DNA of 64,000 nucleotides from Chiridota heheva (lineage: Eukaryota; Echinodermata; Holothuroidea; Apodida; Chiridotidae). Location: positions 500,001 to 564,000 of the forward strand of contig JAIGNY010001483.1 of NCBI GenBank assembly GCA_020152595.1, given 5' to 3'. Shown one piece after another: positions 10,201 to 25,200 of the stretch. The notes under the pieces were generated by a model, which was given only the letters and a program-made list of their open reading frames with translations, was not told the origin of the DNA and did not search any database. How positions within the stretch are numbered: the stretch's first letter is position 1; each line of letters opens with the position of its first letter. Made by a program: the position numbers and the translations under genes.

Positions 10201-13200
10201 TTATAAGGAGCCGAACGTGACGCGGCGAGCGTTATCATACAGGAAATAAGTATTATAAGGAGCCGAACGTGACGCGGCGAGCGTTATCATACAGGAAATA
10301 AGTATTATAAGGAGCGAGCGTGGCGCGGCGTTATCATACAGGAAATAAGTATTATAAGGAGCGAGCGTGGCCGCGGCGTTATCATACAGGAAATAAGTAT
10401 TATAAGGAGCCGAACGTGACGCGGCGAGCGTTATCATACAGGAAATAAGTATTATAAGAAGCTTTGACTTTTGGCTTACACACAATAAAGTTTACAATTG
10501 AGGCTTTCTGCTGATAGGTTTCTGCTGATAGGTTTCTGCTGATAGGTTTCTGCTGATAGGTTTCTGCTGATAGGTTTCTGCTGATAGGTTTCTGCTGATA
10601 GGTTTCTGCTGATAGGTTTCTGCTGATAGGTTTCTGCTGATAGGTTTCTGCTGACAGGTTTTCTGCTGACAGGTTTCTGCTGACAGGTTTCTGCTGATAG
10701 GTTTCTGCTGACAGGTTTCTGCTGACAGGTTTTCTGCTGATAGGTTTCTGCTGATAGGTTTTCTGCTGACAGGTTTCTGCTGACAGGTTTCTGCTGATAG
10801 GTTTTTCTGCTGACAGGTTTTCTGCTGATAGGGGTTTCTGCTGATAGGTTTCTGCTGATAGGTTTCTGCTGATAGGTTTCTGCTGACAGGTTTCTGCTGA
10901 TAGGTTTCTGCTGATAGGTTTCTGCTGATAGGTTTCTGCTGACAGGTTTCTGCTGACAGGTTTCTGCTGACAGGTTTCTGCTGACAGGTTTCTGCTGATG
11001 GGTTTCTGCTGATAGGTTTCTGCTGACAGGTTTCTGCTGACAGGTTTCTGCTGATAGGTTTCTGCTGATAGGTTTCTGCTGATAGGTTTCTGCTGACAGG
11101 TTTCTGCTGATGGGTTTCTGCTGACAGGTTTCTGCTGACAGGTTTCTGCTGACAGGTTTCTGCTGACAGGTTTCTGCTGACAGGTTTCTGCTGATAGGTT
11201 TCTGCTGACAGGTTTCTGCTGATAGGTTTCTGCTGATAGGGTTTCTGCTGATAGGTTTCTGCTGATAGGTTTCTGCTGATAGGTTTCTGCTGATAGGTTT
11301 CTGCTGATAGGTTTCTGCTGACAGGTTTCTGCTGATAGGTTTCTGCTGACAGGTTTCTGCTGATAGGTTTCTGCTGATAGGTTTCTGCTGATAGGTTTTC
11401 TGCTGATAGGTTTCTGCTGATAGGTTTCTGCTGATAGGTTTTCTGCTGACAGGTTTCTGCTGATAGGTTTCTGCTGATAGGTTTCTGCTGATAGGTTTCT
11501 GCTGATAGGTTTCTGCTGATAGGTTTCTGCTGATAGGTTTAGTTTACAATTGAGGCTTTCTGCTGATAGGTTTCTGCTGATAGGTTTCTGCTGATAGGTT
11601 TCTGCTGATAGTTTTCTGCTGATAGGTTTCTGCTGATAGGTTTCTGCTGATAGGTTTCTGCTGATAGGTTTCTGCTGATAGGTTTCTGCTGATAGGTTTC
11701 TGCTGATAGGTTTCTGCTGATAGGTTTACTGAAAAATTTGCTAAAAATCCTTTTTTGTTCAAACTGTGGAGAAATTTGCTTAGGTGGGTCGCGATTTTCT
11801 GTCGCAATGCGAATTTTGCTTAATGGGATAAGAATGCCCTTTCAATGAATTTTCACTTATTATCTGAATAGCCATTCGATGACAATCCTTCTCTGAAAAC
11901 AAGAGGACAAAATATTTCTTTTCCTTTGTTTTATTTAATTTTGTTAAAAAAATCGCTCGCCACATCGCGTTCAGTGTGGAATGGCCTTTAGACTGCATTC
12001 TCGAGGTCGGACATCCGGGAATGTTGTAATGCACGGCGACGTAACAATGCTTTTTTGACGATCTTAAACTTCAGTCAAAGGGGAAAACAAACAGTCAGTT
12101 ATCATTGCAGTCAATGGGAGAAAAACCTATTTGTTGTCGTTTTTCAACAAATACTGGACAGAATTTATTTTTCTTCAATTATTATGTGTATTAGATAATA
12201 GTTTTCAACATATATGAGTACCATTAATTTTCGCTGACTGGCTGAGGTGACACATGTATTCATAAAAAGTATCCCATTGACTGTAATGATAAAGTTTCCC
12301 TTCCAACTTATCAAAATCGTACTGAGCTCGCACACAGTTATGTTGACTCCAACCTTGAGAATAGAATAAACCTTAAATTTTCTTTGATTTTGGCTCTTAT
12401 TTAAAAACCCTGGCATCCCTGGTCATCAACTTTAAAAAAAATAGCAAGCTAAAATTATGATAGTTACATGTTTGTGTTTTTGTTAATTTCAGGCCTCCAG
12501 GTAAACCTTTAAAAACCTTTAAAAACCTTTATTGACAAATTGAACCTTTATTCCTTTCAAAATAATCTTTAAAACCTTTAAAAACCTTTATTTTCAAAGT
12601 TAAGTAAGGTAGATGATTCGAGTGCCAAGGTTTTAGCTTCATTGGTAAGTATACACATCCATTTAATAGCATATCTGTTCTCAACACACATTTAAAAAGT
12701 AGCAGGACCAAAATAGAATTTCCAACTTCACGTAAGTAATGGACTTTTGGCGCCACCAACTGCCTTTTGCCCCAGAATATGCTCATTGTATGAAAATTTA
12801 TTCCATGAGTTAACCTTTACAAACCTTTTTATTTAAATCCAAAACCTTTAAAAACCTTTATTTCAACTTTTCCAACCTTTAAAAAAACCTTTATTTTAAG
12901 AAAGAGTCACTGCAGAGGCCTGTAATTTGTTTTTACACACATTGTAGAAATTTGATGATTGAAAAATAAATTGCTCTTTTGATATAAGCTCCTAGGGCTC
13001 ACCCGAAATAAAAATCCATAGGGACATTATCCTTACGGTCAACAGGAGAAAACATGATTTTTCATGATTTTGACAAAAATTGAAGATTAACAGACTGCAT
13101 AGACCTATTCAGATAACATCTGACTGTAGTATATGCTATAGCCACTACACATGGCTGCTATACACAGTCGGCAAACGCTATATAATGTTGAAACTGCTGC

Positions 13201-16200
13201 ATTGGCTTATTATAGAGCGTAGATGAATTTCAACTACTGTACGTGCTAGAAAAACTAGGCCTTTCAGCGACGATTGCAGGTCAACTTTTGACAATACCTT
13301 TTATTGTCATGGATCACTTTTACGGAATACAATATAGATAGATATATGCAATGATACTATATTGAAACGTTCACTTACGTTTTGTGCATGAATTTAAGAA
13401 AGAAAACTGAAAAGTTGCATTTTGTATAAGAGCCTTCGCTACTGACTTAGTTTCAAACAGCGTCTTGGATGGATGTATCTAATTAGTTAAAAAGTTGTCG
13501 AACAATAGTCACAGTGAAGTCAACGTGCGTATAGCAGTCAATTGAACACTGCATGCATTTACTGAAGAACATTTTCAAAATAGCAGTGCCAGCGCACTCA
13601 GGTGATATGCGCGCTAATTGTGCACACGTTTCCTAAAGTGAGGGATTCACACCCCTAGCTTGATTTAAATAGGGGCAGGGTGCTAGACTTGTTGAGGGGC
13701 ACATTAATGCGCGTGAAGCGCTGCGTCTTTTCGGCATGGAGTCCAGGGTCCCCGTTACAAACAGGACAATTGCTTAATATGCTATTATTCTGTGTTCTGT
13801 ATTCATTTATGAGGTTAATTAGGATTATTAAGTTGTTTTTTTAAATCAATAAAAAAGAAAATGTAAAATTTATTTATTTTACATAAGAAGCAGGGCAGAC
13901 CCAGGGGGAAGGGCGCACCCCCAGGGGGCGAAGCGGGTCTACGGAGGGGAGGAGCGGGCCGCCCCTGTAAAACAGCGAAGCTAGGGGTCTGGGATTTGCG
14001 AAGTAATTGTAATGTCATTTCTTCCATAATTTAGATTTTTTACGTACAAATTGTTCATCATTTCATTTGTAACTTAGTTTGAAAGATACTCTAAAGTTTC
14101 AAGATGCTAATGAAAGTGCTTTTGTCAGTTTTGCGAAGGGTTTTCATTTCATGATTGTTATTTGTTGTTGTCTGAGTGGTTTTCAACATTACGAGTGTAT
14201 TGTGCATTGTCTCACTCAGTATGCAAGTTTTGCCTTGCAAGTAGTGCCCTACTTAGTGAGGTGTTTATCTTACTAGCATAGACCTAGCTATTAGTCATAT
14301 CCCACAATACACTTTTTGACATACTGGTAGCATGTACAGTGGGTTACATGTGTTAGGCCATGAGAATAACAGTTTTAGATTTGTGTCCACCACCTGCATG
14401 CTCCAAAACCCCTCGTTGAAAAAGTTGAAGACAAAATTAGAAGACCCTTTATGCTTGTTTTGGCGAAAAAGTTTTTCCTAGTTAGACCTTTGAAGTTTCT
14501 GTCACTCGTATTGTTTATGTTGATGTCATATTACACTTCTATGGTTGTTGTACAGGTGATAAGCTAACAACTCATGCACATTTAAATAGATTCAAGGAAC
14601 AAGTAAACATTTTTATGGAACCTTGACTTTATGAATAATCAACAAAATTTAGCTCTAAAAGTAATGGCTGAATAGCTGTTCACATCACGATCAGAAGACT
14701 CACAAAAAATAGATAAATTCTGCCATTTCCAAGAAAGTTTTAAATGGCAGGATTTTGTAGATAAACAGTACATCTGTTGTGAACCTAGTAATACATTTTA
14801 TGTAATATCTCAGGAAAGAATATTCTCAGGGAAGCTGTGTAAAGTTGAATAAAGCTCCAGCAAAAGAATTTGTCCTTGATCTCTAATAGCGTGCATAGGA
14901 AAAACCATAACCTTCATGAGGCTGCAGATCAGTAAACAACAGCAATCACACAATGTCAGCACACAGAAATGGGTTAAAGTGAAAGAAATTATGACCAAAC
15001 GATGGTAAATGGTTTCATAACTACCATAGACCTACAGTACAGTAATTGAAAGTTGTTTAACATCCAGGAACATTAGAAGTGCCAGCAAATTGGTAGGCAC
15101 AGTGCGGGAAACTTTATGTACACAAACTACGCAAATTGTGCTCAATTGTTTATCAGTAAATCAATGTCAAATGGGATATTTTGACCTATTTCATCATTTT
15201 GCACAAAACTTTTGAATTTAAGTCAATAATTTCTATGCTGTCTAATACTGTGCTAGTGGGGAGTAATCTACATGTATACAATTGGTTAAACTTGGTTGTG
15301 ATTTTAACTGCAAATTTGTTGTGTCGCAAATAAACAAAGCCTCAACTTGAACTTTGCACATGTTTTAATTCAAGGTGGGTATAAGCCTTCACGCATGAAA
15401 ATACGGATCCCATAAATTAATTATTAATGAGTCATTAATGGCTGTAAGTGTTCTTTTGGCGATTGTAATAGATCTACTGTAAGTATTAGACCTAAATCAA
15501 AATAAGATTTTGTCAAACCGTAAATCCGGGTAGGACTAGAATCAGTAAAAAATTTGCTTATTGTACAAACATTATTTTTGGCATGTTTCTTAGGCTGTTG
15601 GGGTTCACTACTTCTGCTATTCTTCAATTAACTTATGTGCTTTTTAAAACCTACTTTTTACTCTACAACCCCGATTGGTATGAGTTTCTTTCTTTCTCGG
15701 ATTACTATTATTCATTTGTTCAATTGTATATAGGAGGTTTAATGTGATGTAAATACCATTGTATAGATTTTGTTCCATGACCAATTTTATGAGCTATTTT
15801 GTGGGTGTGTTATTGTATTGATTGTTAAATTATTAGATATTAACTGCAGCATTAATGATGAGAATCTAAATAATGCAGTTGATTTAATTGGTGAAGTGTT
15901 GGATATAAAGCATGACAAAAAGTTTAATGCAAATTGTGGAACTACTATAAAGAAAGAAACTGTACTTGTAACTGGTTTGACAAAGATTGTGAGCTTAATA
16001 AAGCAAAGGTCAACAAGGGTCTTAGAGATTATAAAAGGTGGCGTACTTCTTCCTCCAGAGGTGTGTATTGCAGAATAAGAAATGATTATCGTGCGTATAT
16101 CAAGTATAAAAAGAAAGTATATCATGAGGGTAAGTCACAGGAATTGATTAATTGTGCAAAACAAACTGATATAAGATTTTGGTCTTTTTTTAAAGTTAAT

Positions 16201-19200
16201 AACGCTGTTACAAGTAACCTTATATCAAATGGGGAATGGTTTGACTATTTCAAGATGCAATTTGAATTTGATCTTTACAATGTTTCTGATGATAATGATC
16301 TGGGTGCTTTGAGTACAATGATATTTTACCATGCAAGACATTAAATGCTGATATACATCACGATGAAGCTATGACAGCTATGACAAGTGTAAAACGGTAA
16401 GGCATGTGGCATTGATGGAGTTCTTTTTAATATAATTAAGAATTCTTTAGAAATTATTAATATACTGTGTAACCTGTTCAATAAATGTTTTACCACTGGT
16501 GTCTATCCTGATTAATGGCAAGTTGGTAACCCGATGTTTAAGAAAGGGTGCAAAGATCACCTAGTAACTACAGGCCAAAAACTTTTTTATCTGTTACAAG
16601 TAAGTTGTTTACCAAAATTGTATGTGACATCTTACCTGCTAGTGTGATGATAACAATATTATTACGCCAGCACAAACAGTTTTCAGGAGTAATTTTTCAA
16701 CATTAGATAACTGTTTTGTTAATTAAATGATAATTTCTAAAGTTCCAAGTGAACCAAAAAGTAAAGCTTATGCTACTTATATTGATTTCAAAGGTGCATT
16801 CGATAATGTAAGTAGAAATATTATGTTCAGGAAACTTTATGATATGGGTGTGAGAGGATGGTTTTTGAGAATTCTGTTACAAATTTACAATGATGTTAAA
16901 GCATGTGTTAAATGTAAAAAGTGATAGTTTATCATCTCTTTTGTTCTCATTATTCATAACTGATTTAGAACATTATTTCGCCAAATCTACTTACCATTGT
17001 GTAAAGATTGAAAAAAAGGATATCAGCTGTGTCTTATATGATGACAATCTACAATAGTAATTATTACTGTTGATGCTTAATTCTTACTGTTAATGCTTAC
17101 TCCTTACGAAAATCCCCAGATATATTTAATTCATATTGTGCCAAAAATGATCTCATTGTAAATAGCGATAAAAGTAAAATTGTGGTATTCAGAAAGGTGG
17201 CTATTTAGCTAAAAAAATGTGATTCTATTTTCAAGGTAAACCACTTAAAATTGTTTCAATGTTTAATTACTTAGGATTAATGTTTACACCGAAAGGGGTT
17301 TGGACCCCGGACCAGCTTAATTTAAGTTGTTCAGCGAACAAAGCTTAATTATGTTTAATTTGAAGAGAATACTTGCACAGTCACCTGATTTACCCGTAAG
17401 TCATATCTTACAGCTCTTTGAATTCCAAAATTCTTTCAATTCTAACATACGGGGCAGAAATCTGGGGTTCTGACCCCCACTATAGTGTTGTGAGTGTCTG
17501 TAATGATTTTCTTAGATACATACTGGGGTTGCCTCTGAAATCAGTTAATATTGTACCCCTTGGTGCACTTGGTCGTCCTTCCTTAAAATATTTTACTATT
17601 GTCAAGCAAATTGCCTATTGGTTAAACTTACTGAAGCACGATGGGGTTAGGTATTCTAGAAAGAGCTATTCGGTTATTCTTGCTAACTATACTTTCTCAT
17701 GGGTCTCTGTACAAAAGCTATTTTATTGAGCTTGGGTTTTGGGCATGCTTGGTATAATCAAGGTGATGAAAATGTTTTTCTCTATTTATGCAAACAAAGG
17801 CTTCTAGACGTAGATTGGCAAGATTGGATCTCAAATATTAGTTTTATGAATAGGCTTTGTACTTATTAGTTAAATTCAAGAGTGAAAATTATGTAATGTA
17901 TTTCAATAATTTCTATAAAAGAAAATTGATTGCTAGTTTCCATTGTGGTACATTGAAACTCAATGTACACTCTGGAAGATATAACAACATTGACTATGCG
18001 GATAGGGTTTGTATATTTTGTGATATGAATGTCTTAATTAATGAATACTATTTTCTTCTTGTCTGCCCATTTTTATCGATTATTCGTAAAAGGTTTTTTA
18101 CCGCAGTACTACATAGCGCACCCAGATAGGTTAAAGTTCAAAAATGTTTTGATTACAGATTCCAAGCATACCTGTCATTTACTATATCTTTTTATCAAAT
18201 ATGCCATGAAAGCCCGTAAAAATCATGTTCCAATCAACATCATGCCACCATTTATCAGTCTATTGTTTTTCACATTCTAAATTTGTTGTATATGGATTGC
18301 ATTCTTTCAATTCTTACTGTATACTGTATCACTTGTTTATAGTATTGTGTTCTGTAAAGGATCATTAATCAGAGACTAAACTGGTTCCTTGAGACCAACA
18401 GAATCCTCTCCCCTCACCAAAGCGGCTTTTGAAAATGTTGCAATACCCTAGACCAGTTAAATACGCTCGACACCGCTATCCGGGAATCCTTTGCAAAAAT
18501 GGAACACCTCATTGCCATGTTTTTTGACCTCGAGAAAGCTTTCGACACTACTTGGAAATACGACATTACCTGCAAACTTCACACCATTGGCCTCAGAGGC
18601 CATCTCCCCATCTTAATTCAAAACTTCCTCTCACCCAGGCAGTTCCAAGTTCGTATTGGCCACACCCTCTCCAACCCGTACCCCCAAGAATAAGGGCGTC
18701 CACCAAGGCAGCATCTTCTCTTCCTCTCACTTCAACCTGAGCATTAATGATATCGTGGATAACCTTGGTCCCAGCATCAAGCGTACCTTCTACGTGGATG
18801 ACTTCACCATCTTCTACTCCTCCCCTAGCTTTCCTATTGTTGAAAATAGGCTCCAAATCAGCCTCAACCAGCTACAAGTCTGGAGCAACAATAACGGTTT
18901 TAAATGCTCCAAAGACAAGACGGTCTGCATGCACTTTTGACATTTCAACAACCTCCACCCCAAGCCGAACTTTGTGTTCAATGGCAATCGCATCCCTAAA
19001 GTTGAACACACAAAGTTCCTGGGTCTAACTCTAAACCCCAAGCTCACCTACAAGCAACACATCACCAACCTGAAACTAAAATGCAACAGCTCCCTCAACA
19101 TCCTCCGACTTCTCTCCAACACCACTTGGGGTGCGAATCGCTATGCTCTCCTCAAAATTTTCAGGCTCACCATTCATGCCAAGCTTTACTACGGCAATAT

Positions 19201-22200
19201 TGTCTACTGTGTCGCTTACAACTCATACTTCAACCACATCAACACCATCCAAAATGAAGCCCTCTGGTTTCGTCTAGGTGCCTGCAGGGCCTCCCCAATC
19301 ACCAGCCTTCATGTTGAAGCCAACGAACCCCTCTTTCTACTTAAATGTAGAAAGCTTAGCCTCTCCTATGCTTTTAGAGTCCTCACCAACACCCAGAACT
19401 CTGTTTACGACCTCATTAGGTACTCCAATTTTTCCACCCTCTTTGATAGGACTAAAACCCTATCCCCTTCCTTCAGCTTATGCATTAAATCAGACCTCTT
19501 CCATCTTGGCATCAACCCCGCCACTCTCAGCACCTTCTCCTGGCCCACTTTTCCTCCATCATCCAAGACATCACCCTCAGTAGCAGACTTCCTGACCACT
19601 CATCCATCTTTTCAGCCGAGGCTAAGGCCATTCTCCTCGCCCTCAACTTTATTGAGTACTCTCCTCTTAGTCACTTTGCCATTTTCTCTGACTCAAAGGC
19701 TGTTCTTACTTCATTACTCAATCTTAAATGGGATAACCTCACCTGCCACCTCCTCCTCCGGAAACTCTTTTCTCCCACCCTCTGCAGGAAAAGTGTTCTT
19801 TTCTTCTGGATACCCAGCCATGTTGGCATCCCTGGCAATGACAGGGCTGATACAGCCGCTAAGCTTGCCCTTAACCTCCTCCCTTCCCTTTTCCCAAAAC
19901 CCTCTCTGACATCAAACCGCTTATCGCTTCTCTTGTTCGTGACCGCTGGCAAACCTTATGGAACTTCCAAATTGATAACAAACTCCATGTTATCCAGCCC
20001 ACAATCCCGATCAAATCCACCATCAACAACCCTTTCTCGATCGACAACGCTCATATTACCCGCCTTAGAATTGGTCACACCCACCTCACTCACTCCCACC
20101 TCCTTATTGGTTCCCCCAACCCTCTGTAACAATTGCCACTGCATCATTACAATCCAACACGTTCTCCTTGCTTGCCCCTGTACAACCTTCCCAGAGCTTC
20201 TCTCGCCTCCCCACAACTCAATTGCTGAGTTCTTCCAAAAAAATCCTCCAGATAAAATAGTCTCCTTCCTTCAGCATGCATCCTCTACAACCATATTTAA
20301 TCCTCCTCTTCCACCCCTCTCTACTTTGTTTTTAGTTTTACCCATGCACCTCCTCTCTCGATCACAGCTTTCTGGCTTTTGTTCTTGAATTTCTCTCATT
20401 CTTCCCCCTGGTCTCTTTCCTTACTACCTCTAAAATGATCTGACCTCTCAGGCACAATTTGACCTTCGTTGTCGTGGTGCCGTTAAGACTTCATCAAACA
20501 AACAAACAACTTTTCCTCCTTGGGCCACCCCCCCCCCCCTCCCTTCTGTCCACTTGGGCCTCTCCACTCATCACAAAACTCAAACCCACCCTAACCTCTT
20601 TATCAATCTCCACAACCAAATCAAAGACCAACTCTCAAATTACACCTCCATCTATACTGATGGCTCCATCTATACTGATGGCTCTATCTATACTGATGAC
20701 AGCTGCTGCTGCCGTCATCTCAGACATCACCCTCAGTAACAGACTTCCCGACTACTCATCCATCTTTTCAGTCGCGGCTAAGGCCATTCTCCTCGCCCTC
20801 AACTTTATTGAGTACTCTCCACTCAGCCACTTTGCCATTTTCTCCGACTCAAAGGCTGTTCTTACTTCCTAACTCAACCTTAAATGGGATAACCTCACAT
20901 GCCACCTCCTCCTCCGCAAACTCCCTTCTCCCACCCTCTGCAGGAAAACTGTTTTTTTCTTCTGGATACCCAGCCATGTTGGCATCCCTGGCAATGACAG
21001 GGCTGATGCAGTCGCTAAGCTTGCCCTCAACCTCCTCCCTACCCCTTTTCCTCAAACCCTCTCTGACATCAAACCGCTTATCGCTTCCCTTGTTCGTGAT
21101 CGCTGGCAAACCTCATGGAACTCCCAAATCGATAACAATCTCCATGTCATCCAGCCCACAATTCCGATCAAATCCACTATCAACATTCTCTTTCGTATCG
21201 ACAGCGTTCATATTACCCGTCTTAGAATTGGTCACACCCACCTCACTCACTCCCACCTCCTTATTGGCTCACCCCAACCCCTCTGCAGCAATTGCCATTG
21301 CACCCTCACAATCCATCACGTTCTCCTTGCTTGCCCCCTGTACAACCTTCCCAGAGCTTCCCTCGCTCTCCACAACTCAATTGCTGAGTTCTTTTAGAAA
21401 AATCCTCGGGATAAAATTATCTCCTTCCTTCATCATGCTTCCTTCTACAACCATATTTAATTCTCCTCTTCCACCCCCTCTCTACGTTGTTATGGTTTCA
21501 AGCATGCACCTCCCCTCTCGATCACAGCTTTCTGACCTTCTGTTCTTGAATTTCTCTCATTCTCCCCCTGTTTCCTTTCCTTCTTACCTCTAAAATGATC
21601 TGACCTCTCAGGCACAATTTGACCCTCGTTGTCGTGGTGCCATTAGGCCCTCATCAAACAAACTGTATATGTTTTAAAGGCCGATGGCCCAGTTTACCAA
21701 TAAAATTGAATTGAATTGAATTAACACATGAGAAGTAAATGGAGAAAAAAAAGTAAAAAACTGCAGATACGGCCTATGTTTTCATCCAGTAGGCCTACCT
21801 ACTAAGTTGAACCATAAACCTACTGAAGTTAGGCCATCCAAAAGAAAGCATCATTGAATAATAGTTACTTTATATGACCCCATCATGGCAGATTCAAATT
21901 GATTGAATGTTCATTTTATATACAAATATTTCATGTCTTTATCTGATTATGTGTGGGATTTATATCAAATCTTGATGTAGATTTGATCTTAGATTTTTCT
22001 CTGGGATTTATATTCTTTTTGGTAGGGTGGACCTTGTGGGTGTTTTGTCAACTAAGTAAGGGTCTCTTAGTTAATTGTTTTTTTTTTCTCACTATTTTTG
22101 AATGACATTAGCTCATTTCTATGTACCTCTTCCTCATCCACCAACACCACCGGCCCCTCTCACCACCATGCTGCATCCCTACCCCACCCCAGGGAAAACC

Positions 22201-25200
22201 TTTTCACTAAAAACCCTCCCCTAAAAGATCTCAACTCTCACAAGATGACCTCAACTCGACCAATAACCAAAGAAAACTCACAAAACATCCACAGATTCCC
22301 CGCTAACCGACACGGCCCACCTCAAACCTCCGCATCCTTACCCTCTACCCCCCACCACTCAACCAAAAAAACTCAAATCAACACCAACAGAACCCCCTCA
22401 TCGATCCAAACCTTCCCAACTCAAAATACCATCTTCACAACTCCAACTCCCCCATATCAACCCACATTGACATGGGAGACTCTTCAAACTTTCTTCCTCT
22501 TTGACCCTCGAATTAAGATTTCCTTCATCGATCACAATCCCTTCCAAGACATGGAGGTTGGACAGCCCCCCTCCTGACTCAAGCCCTCCTCATCACCTTC
22601 TAATGGCAGACATCATACAATGGAATTGTCGAGGTCTCTTCGCCAATTTCGAAGAACTCAAACTTATCATCTCTACCTTTAACCCTAGCATTATCTGCCT
22701 ACAAGAAACCTTTCTCTCTTCCCCCGACTCCATCCCCATTCCAGAGTACACAGGATCCCATTTTATCATCTAAAATGCCAGGAAAGACTCTGGCAGCTCC
22801 TCTATTGACGTCAAAATGATATTCCCTCGAGCCCCATCCCTATCCAGTCCGTACTTTAGGCTACTTGCCGTCTCGGGACCTTGCACAAAACTTTTACCTT
22901 TTGCAACCTTTACCCCCCCCCCCTCCTTCCAGCTACCCCTAACTCCCCTCTCACCTTGATGACCTCATCTCCCAACTTCCCAAGCCCTTCATCCTGACAG
23001 GTGATTTCAACGCACACAACCCCTTTGGGGTTCCTCTACTTCTACCGTCAGAGGGAAACACATCGAAAATCTCCTGAACCGCCACAACCTTTGCCTCCTT
23101 AACAACGGCTTCCCCATTTACTTACGCCAAGGTATTGGCACTTTTACCAACCTTGACCTCTCCATCTGTGACCCCTTCCTCTTTGTTGACTTCTCGGACT
23201 GGAGGGTTCACCCTTCACTTTAGGGGAGTGACCATTTTCCCATCCTCATCTCCACCCAAACCCCCTTATCTCACCCCTTCCCAACCAACTGGAGATTCCA
23301 GCATGCAGACTGGGGACTCTACTCCACTCTGGATGTCTCCATTACTAACATCCTTCTCTCCAACCATCCTGTCTCTCTCTTCACCTCCAAACTCTTGGAG
23401 GATGCCAATTATACTATCCCCCACTTCCACCTTCACCCCACAGAACTTGAAACCCTGGTTCACCAACCACTGCAAAAAAAAGCCATCTCCCTTAAGAACA
23501 AAGCCCTCCGTCTCTTCAAAACCCACCCCACACCCCAAAACTTTGACAACTTTTGCATTTTTAGAGCCAAACCCACGAACACCATTAAACTCAGCAAAAA
23601 TTTATTCTGGGAAACCTATGTCTCCCTCAATCTCCAGGCTGCCTCCTCCAAGGTCTGGAATATGATCCGTAACTTCAAAGGGAAAAGCTCCTCCAACAAC
23701 ATCTCCTCATCCTTAACAACACCAAAATCTCTGACCTCAAAGATTACTGACTGCCTACCCTCCACTTTCACCAGTACCTCCTTAAATGACAATCTTTATT
23801 ACTCCTTCCGAAACCAGAAAATCGATGCTGAAAAGAACCCTCTTAATTTCCAGTCCAACAATCAGGAAAACTACAATCTCCTGTTCACCTACTCCAAGCT
23901 CTCCTCTGCCCTCAAAAATTATGGGTCCTTCTCTCAAGGCCCTGACGGCATTCACTACAATCTACTCAAAAATCTCCCCAGGAACTCCCTTGAAATACTC
24001 CTCAAGATTTACAATTACCTGTGGTCCTAAAACTCTTTCCCCAACACCTGGAGAGAGGCCATCATTACCCCAATCCCTAAAACTAACAAAGGCAGATTCA
24101 ATCCAAAAAACTACCGACCCATTGCTCTTACCTCTTGCCTCTGGAAGATCATGGAACATATGGTCAACTACATGCTCTGCTGGTACCTCGAGAGTAACTA
24201 CATCCTCTCCTTCACTCAAATGGTTTCAGAAAAATCAAAACTGCCTGGACCACGTCCTCAAACTTGACACCTCCATCCGTGAAGCCTCTGTCAGAAATCA
24301 TCACGCCATCTCAATCTTCTTCGACATCGAAAAGGCCATCGACACAACTTGGCGGTATGGTGTCCTCAGAGACCTTCACTCCTCCGGCCTTTCCTTACCT
24401 TCAACCAGAACTTCCTCAACTCCCGCCACTTCAGAGTACGCATCGGAAACACCTACTCCCAAAGGTACACTCAACATCTGGGTGTCCCCCAAGGCAGCAT
24501 CCTCTCCTCCACTCTCTTTATCCTCAAAATTAACAGCATCACCAAAACTCTCACCCCCAACATCAAAAGCTCCCTCTATATTGACGATTTCACTATCTAC
24601 TCATCCTCCCCTACTTCCATACTCTCCAAAATAACCTACAACACTGTCTGGATAGTCTGTCTCACTGGAGCGACTCCAACAGTTTCAACTTCTTAAACAC
24701 TGCCCTAAGGCTTTGCCTTGGTACCACTCACACCTCCCCTATCACCAGTCTCCACGTCGAAGCCAACGAATTCTCCTTCGACCTCCGTTGCACGAAGGCT
24801 GGCCTCTCCTTTGCTTTCCGCATCCTCACCGATCCACGAAACCCTTGCTTCCATTTCATCCACTCTCCCTCCTTCACCAACCTCTTCAATTTTCTTTTAC
24901 GAAATCTCTACAGCGTGTGCAACGAGAGCGACGTGACTTCTATCTTATTCTTTTCTTTCTTAAATATTTCGTTCTGTTTTTCACTTTACTTTGCACAAAT
25001 TTTGTTTTATATCATCATTTTCGGATTTTTTCTCTGTGGATGGGCTTTGTTCTTGGTGAGATCGTTTCCTTTTATATTTTCCCTTTCATTCCTTTTCGTT
25101 CTGACCAGACTTTTTGCGCCTTCGGTACAAGTATAGCGGTCCTAATATAGTAGTTCCGCGCCCTTTTTTCTAGCTGCCTCGGGTCCCGGCCCTTGGGGTT

